Source: Thermoplasmata archaeon
GTDB lineage: Archaea > Thermoplasmatota > E2 > DHVEG-1
Assembly (NCBI GenBank): GCA_030641605.1
Contig: DAOWHD010000059.1
Coordinates: forward strand, 1-16,591
Length of the DNA: 16,591 nucleotides
Direction of reading: 5' to 3'
This document shows, in pieces, positions 14,153 to 16,591 of the stretch. The notes under the pieces are model-generated. The model saw only the letters and a list, made by a program, of their open reading frames with translations. It did not search any database and was not told the DNA's origin. The position numbers and the translations under genes are program-made. How positions within the stretch are numbered: position 1 is the first letter of the stretch; each line of letters starts with the position of its first letter.

Positions 14153-15154
14153 TTATATAGTCCATCTACCTTCAATATGCTCCCCACAAAATGAACAGTT
14201 ATCATTTTTAATGTTGTTTTCTGTCGTACTGAAAATATTTCTTTCAATCAAAAGCTTCCCGCACTTTGGACAATATGTATTTTCTCCTTCCCTTACATTG
14301 CCTTGGTATACATACTTCAACCCTGCTTTTTTACCTAGTTTAACAGCTTTTCTTAGCGTTTCTACCGGTGTTGATGGCGCATCGGTTAACTTATATGTTG
14401 GACGGAATGCTGTAACATGCCAAGGGATATTAGTATCGATGTTTCCTATGAATTCTGCAATTTTTTTCAACTCATCTGAACCATCGTTATAACCAGGTAT
14501 GATAAGTGTTGTTACTTCTATCCATATGCCAAGATCATAATATAGTTTTATATTGTTTAAAACTGGCTGAAGCTTTGCACCGCAAACATTTTTATAAAAA
14601 CTCTCGCTCATGCTTTTTAAATCAATATTTGCTCCATCTAAGTAGGGAGAAAATTCCTCTAAGGCATCTTTGGAGATATACCCATTTGTTACAAAGATGT
14701 TTTTTAACCTTTTTTTATGCGCAAGTTTTGCAATGTCATATGCATACTCATAAAATATTGTTGGTTCAGTGTATGTATATGCTATGGATTTACATCTACT
14801 ATCGATAGCATTATTTACTATCTTCCCGGGAGGGATTTCCTTTCCGAATATTTCTCCGTTCTCAACTTGTGAAATACTCCAATTTTGACAATGCAAACAA
14901 CGAAAATTACATCCTACAGTTGCTATTGAGTACGTCGCTGATCCTGGGTAAAAGTGAAACAATGGTTTTTTTTCAACAGGATCAATACTGTTGGCCGCTA
15001 CTTTCCCATAAACCAATGAATAAAGAATGCCTCCTCTATTTTCTCTAACATTACATATTCCTCTTTTACCTGTAGAGATAACACATTGGTGATTACAAAG
15101 ATTACATTTGACTTTGTCTCCCTCTAATTTATTATAAAACATTGCTTCCTTCAT
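14153..15154 (-). CDS. amrS: AmmeMemoRadiSam system radical SAM enzyme (AmrS)
   Basis: Radical SAM protein of 333 residues of the AmrS family (pyruvate-formate-lyase-activase-like fold). It has three parts. An N-terminal cysteine cluster C17xxC20xxxC24...C34 includes the typical GKRGICNVREN. The radical SAM triad is GCNFRCLHCQNW (C82, C86, C89), followed by AYTYTEPTIFYEYAYD. A C-terminal zinc-ribbon has C295xxC298 and C320xxC323. Conserved AmrS stretches such as DPVEKKPLFHFYPGS, VTNGYI, GANIDLK and IPWHVTAFRP are present. The family co-occurs genome-wide with a Memo-like and an AMMECR1 protein, neither of which is in this window; the reaction of this set remains unclear. GAGG lies five bases before the ATG. 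It is convergent with the small-protein genes, the two ends 33 bp apart. Confidence 0.93.
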   Translation of the reverse strand: MKEAMFYNKLEGDKVKCNLCNHQCVISTGKRGICNVRENRGGILYSLVYGKVAANSIDPVEKKPLFHFYPGSATYSIATVGCNFRCLHCQNWSISQVENGEIFGKEIPPGKIVNNAIDSRCKSIAYTYTEPTIFYEYAYDIAKLAHKKRLKNIFVTNGYISKDALEEFSPYLDGANIDLKSMSESFYKNVCGAKLQPVLNNIKLYYDLGIWIEVTTLIIPGYNDGSDELKKIAEFIGNIDTNIPWHVTAFRPTYKLTDAPSTPVETLRKAVKLGKKAGLKYVYQGNVREGENTYCPKCGKLLIERNIFSTTENNIKNDNCSFCGEHIEGRWTI

Positions 15155-15384
15155 ATTATCCTCAACATTTCATCTGAATCATTTTGATAATTCCCAATAA
15201 CATATTTGAAATGAGATACAGTATTTTACTACGATTCCATTTCCAAACAACTAATACCTTTTTTTATTTTGCCATGCGATCTATTGCAATATCAACAATT
15301 TTTTATGTATTTTACAGAAAAACCGTCATAATTGCTTTTTGATAAGTATTGTAAGGAAAGAAGGTAACGATTGTACAATAAGAT
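15155..15384. other. Gene-free stretch upstream of amrS and of the 15513 gene
   Basis: The gap between the two divergent genes is 358 bp in all. This part holds the amrS ribosome binding site (GAGG, 15160-15163) and AT-rich bases that may hold its promoter on the minus strand. T-runs occur at 15259-15265 and 15299-15304. Both strands are broken by stops or lack coding-like composition; I see no tRNA, no repeat and no small gene I can support. Confidence 0.5.
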
Positions 15385-15512
15385 TTTATAAGTAGAAATC
15401 GACAAACAATAGATATGAAGGATGGTTCCCGAAGTTGCTAAAGATCCGACTTTGGGCTCCACTAGATAAAGAGTGTATATATCAATAGACAATTTAAAAG
15501 GAGAAAAAAGAA
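15385..15512 (+). promoter_or_regulatory. Promoter and structured 5' leader of the 15513 gene
   Basis: TTTATAAG (15385-15392) is a box A candidate and predicts a start near 15413-15418. Just downstream the RNA would fold into a ten-pair hairpin: 15428-15437 (CCCGAAGTTG) with 15447-15456 (CGACTTTGGG), nine-base loop, with an outer GG/CC pair at 15424-15425 and 15459-15460. Two of the ten pairs are G-U in the plus-strand RNA and would be A-C mismatches in a minus-strand RNA, so the structure belongs to the plus-strand transcript. AAGGAG (15499-15504) eight bases before the ATG is a good ribosome binding site. The hairpin may be a leader element or part of a separate small RNA; it is not a tRNA. 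Confidence 0.45.
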
Positions 15513-16265
15513 ATGAAATCTATCAAATTAGTAATTTCGATTTTGGTCGCCTGTGTAATACTAAACATGTCAGTATTGTCAGCTACTATAGTAGACTCAC
15601 CAGATGTAGAAGGGGCATGTGAAGAGCCAGATGTAGGAATTGTAGATAATAACACTGCGAATAAAGCGTTAAGAATAACAATGATGTCTGAAAATGAAAT
15701 AGATACTACTGGAGAGATAGCATTAACTGAGAGTGATTACCAAGAACTAAGGGAAATGATAGACAACTTGAAAGAATATCTCAGTGAAAATATTGAGATG
15801 TTCTGGAAGGATTATAACTTTGATGGTGATGAACAGGAAGAGGTTGCTGTGAAACTGGCAATAGTAATAGAAAAAATTAGGGAAATATTTCCTGATTTAT
15901 CTGATATAAACCCTAAGGACCTGTTTAAAAGTATATTTCCTTTAAAATTTTTTAGAGTTCCAATAGTCAGTGTAGGTTATGGCAATGTTTTGATACCCTT
16001 TTATGCATACAAAACGTCTGTAGGTAGAATACTTAGGCCTATCTTTATCAATTATCGGTTTGGATTTAGCGCGATGTTACATTTAAATCTAATTTTACCA
16101 CGAGTAGCATATAATAGTAAATTAGGTACGCATAGCTTAACAACATTAGGTTTCAAAGGTCTTTACATAAATCTTGGCGATGCTGGTCTAGATCATAAAA
16201 ATGGAATAGTACTTCTTGTCGGAAGTTCGATGTTTGTCCCCAGGTTAAGTTCAAGCAGATCATAA
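15513..16265 (+). CDS. Exported protein of unknown function
   Basis: 250 residues. The signal peptide is MKSIKLVISILVACVILNMS plus VLSA, cleaved near residue 24. The mature N-terminal part is acidic (about 30-130), including a helical segment LTESDYQELREMIDNLKEYL and an aspartate-rich DYNFDGDEQEE (100-110) that resembles part of an EF-hand or dockerin calcium loop but lacks the last ligand position. The C-terminal half changes character: it is basic and aromatic with short alternating strands, for example FPLKFFRVPIVSVGYG, LIPFYAYKTSVGRILRP, IFINYRFGFSAML and GFKGLYINLGDAGLDH. This suggests a beta-rich domain that could pack on a membrane or another protein. No enzyme motif is visible, and I do not recognise the family. 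The start is fixed by AAGGAG eight bases upstream. The gene appears monocistronic. Confidence 0.75.
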   Translation: MKSIKLVISILVACVILNMSVLSATIVDSPDVEGACEEPDVGIVDNNTANKALRITMMSENEIDTTGEIALTESDYQELREMIDNLKEYLSENIEMFWKDYNFDGDEQEEVAVKLAIVIEKIREIFPDLSDINPKDLFKSIFPLKFFRVPIVSVGYGNVLIPFYAYKTSVGRILRPIFINYRFGFSAMLHLNLILPRVAYNSKLGTHSLTTLGFKGLYINLGDAGLDHKNGIVLLVGSSMFVPRLSSSRS

Positions 16266-16313
16266 ATTTGGAGCCATTAAGGCAATTAATTCAACTTCAT
16301 TCAGCCTTTCTCC

Positions 16314-16334
16314 ACATATAATTTTTTTATATGT
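16314..16334 (+). other. AT hairpin downstream of the 15513 gene
   Basis: ACATATAA and TTATATGT are perfect inverted arms of eight bases around a five-T loop, about 50 bases after the stop of the exported-protein gene. It could help end that transcript, since the loop and flanks contribute a T7 run (16322-16328). In AT-rich DNA such symmetry also arises by chance. Confidence 0.25.
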
Positions 16335-16413
16335 TCATGGCAGGGGAAAAAGCGTCCAAATGACATGTTTTATAAAAGAATAAATATTATGGAATTTTAA
16401 AAGGTTGGGAAAA

Positions 16414-16545
16414 ATGTTTGAGCCATATTCCAAGGAAGAGGAAGAATACGTTAAATATTTGGTTAAGAAATATTTGCCAGGATTAGGGAGTGGAGAGGGC
16501 AAAACTGGGCCTTCTGTAATGTTTAGGCAAGATCAACAGCTTTAA
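16414..16545 (+). CDS. Possible 43-residue protein, unknown
   Basis: A short open frame starting at an ATG with AAGGTTGGGAAAA directly upstream, a weak ribosome binding site. It encodes MFEPYSKEEEEYVKYLVKKY and then a Gly-rich tail ending in FRQDQQL before TAA. The first 20 residues look like a real charged amphipathic helix; the tail is less convincing. It may be a small gene or the start of a longer gene cut by an early stop or frameshift near 16500; the bases after 16545 show no continuation I can support. The window ends 46 bases later. Confidence 0.35.
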   Translation: MFEPYSKEEEEYVKYLVKKYLPGLGSGEGKTGPSVMFRQDQQL

Positions 16546-16591
16546 CTAGATTGACTGTTACGTAGCATGTTAGGTAAACCTTCTTCTCGAT

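Noticed and set aside
14211..14808. Plus-strand open frames of 93 and 100 codons
   Set aside because: They are antisense to amrS, whose motifs cover the whole stretch.
15421..15465. The leader hairpin as a tRNA or box C/D RNA
   Set aside because: There are no other cloverleaf arms and no CCA-type acceptor; no convincing C and D boxes flank the hairpin.
15292..15492. Minus-strand open frame of 66 codons in the spacer
   Set aside because: It has no ribosome binding site at its start and no recognisable protein pattern, and it overlaps the plus-strand promoter and hairpin.

Overview
This is an AT-rich stretch of archaeal chromosome, most likely from a Thermoplasmatota-type euryarchaeon of anoxic sediment, comparable to the MBG-D / Thermoprofundales group. 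That lineage call is an inference. It rests on archaeal TATA-like boxes at suitable distances from starts, a leaderless-looking serS promoter, an archaeal DtxR-type regulator, a radical SAM protein of the tetraether lipid synthase (Tes/MJ0619) family, an AmrS-type radical SAM enzyme, and a run of exported peptidases (C25 gingipain-like, C1 papain-like) of the kind described for protein-degrading sediment archaea. No rRNA, tRNA, CRISPR array or transposase was seen.

Layout. (1) 105-1391, plus strand: seryl-tRNA synthetase. (2) 1452-7896, minus strand: four secreted-protein genes in a row, read in the order small beta-rich protein, beta-helix/purple-acid-phosphatase fusion, C25 peptidase and C1 peptidase with a C-terminal Ig-like domain. 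All carry signal peptides. The spacers of about 85-195 bp contain promoter-like and terminator-like sequences, so this looks like a functional neighbourhood for attacking extracellular protein and phosphoester material rather than one tight operon. (3) 8054-10228, plus strand: a DtxR/MntR-family metalloregulator and a Tes-family radical SAM enzyme. (4) 10238-10763, minus strand: a decayed locus in which the start of a ZIP metal transporter is joined to the end of a DUF5714-like gene, with a one-base frameshift. (5) 10963-12258, plus strand: a secreted transglutaminase-fold protein that seems to lack its catalytic cysteine. (6) 12328-14119, plus strand: a winged-helix regulator, a SAM-dependent methyltransferase, a GC-rich attC-like hairpin element, and two small proteins sharing a C-terminal motif. 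The methyltransferase and the first small gene share an identical 21-base leader. A third, degenerate copy of it stands alone at 14123, where the run stops against (7) amrS on the minus strand (14153-15154). (8) 15155-16591: a 358-bp gene-free stretch with a hairpin in the probable 5' leader of an exported protein of unknown function (15513-16265), then one tentative 43-codon gene.

The items most worth following are the attC-like element inside an archaeal gene run, the Tes-family enzyme that lacks the extra cysteine cluster I expect before its radical SAM motif, the ZIP::DUF5714 relic, the beta-helix/phosphatase fusion, the Cys-less transglutaminase, and the small-protein pair with its orphan leader.
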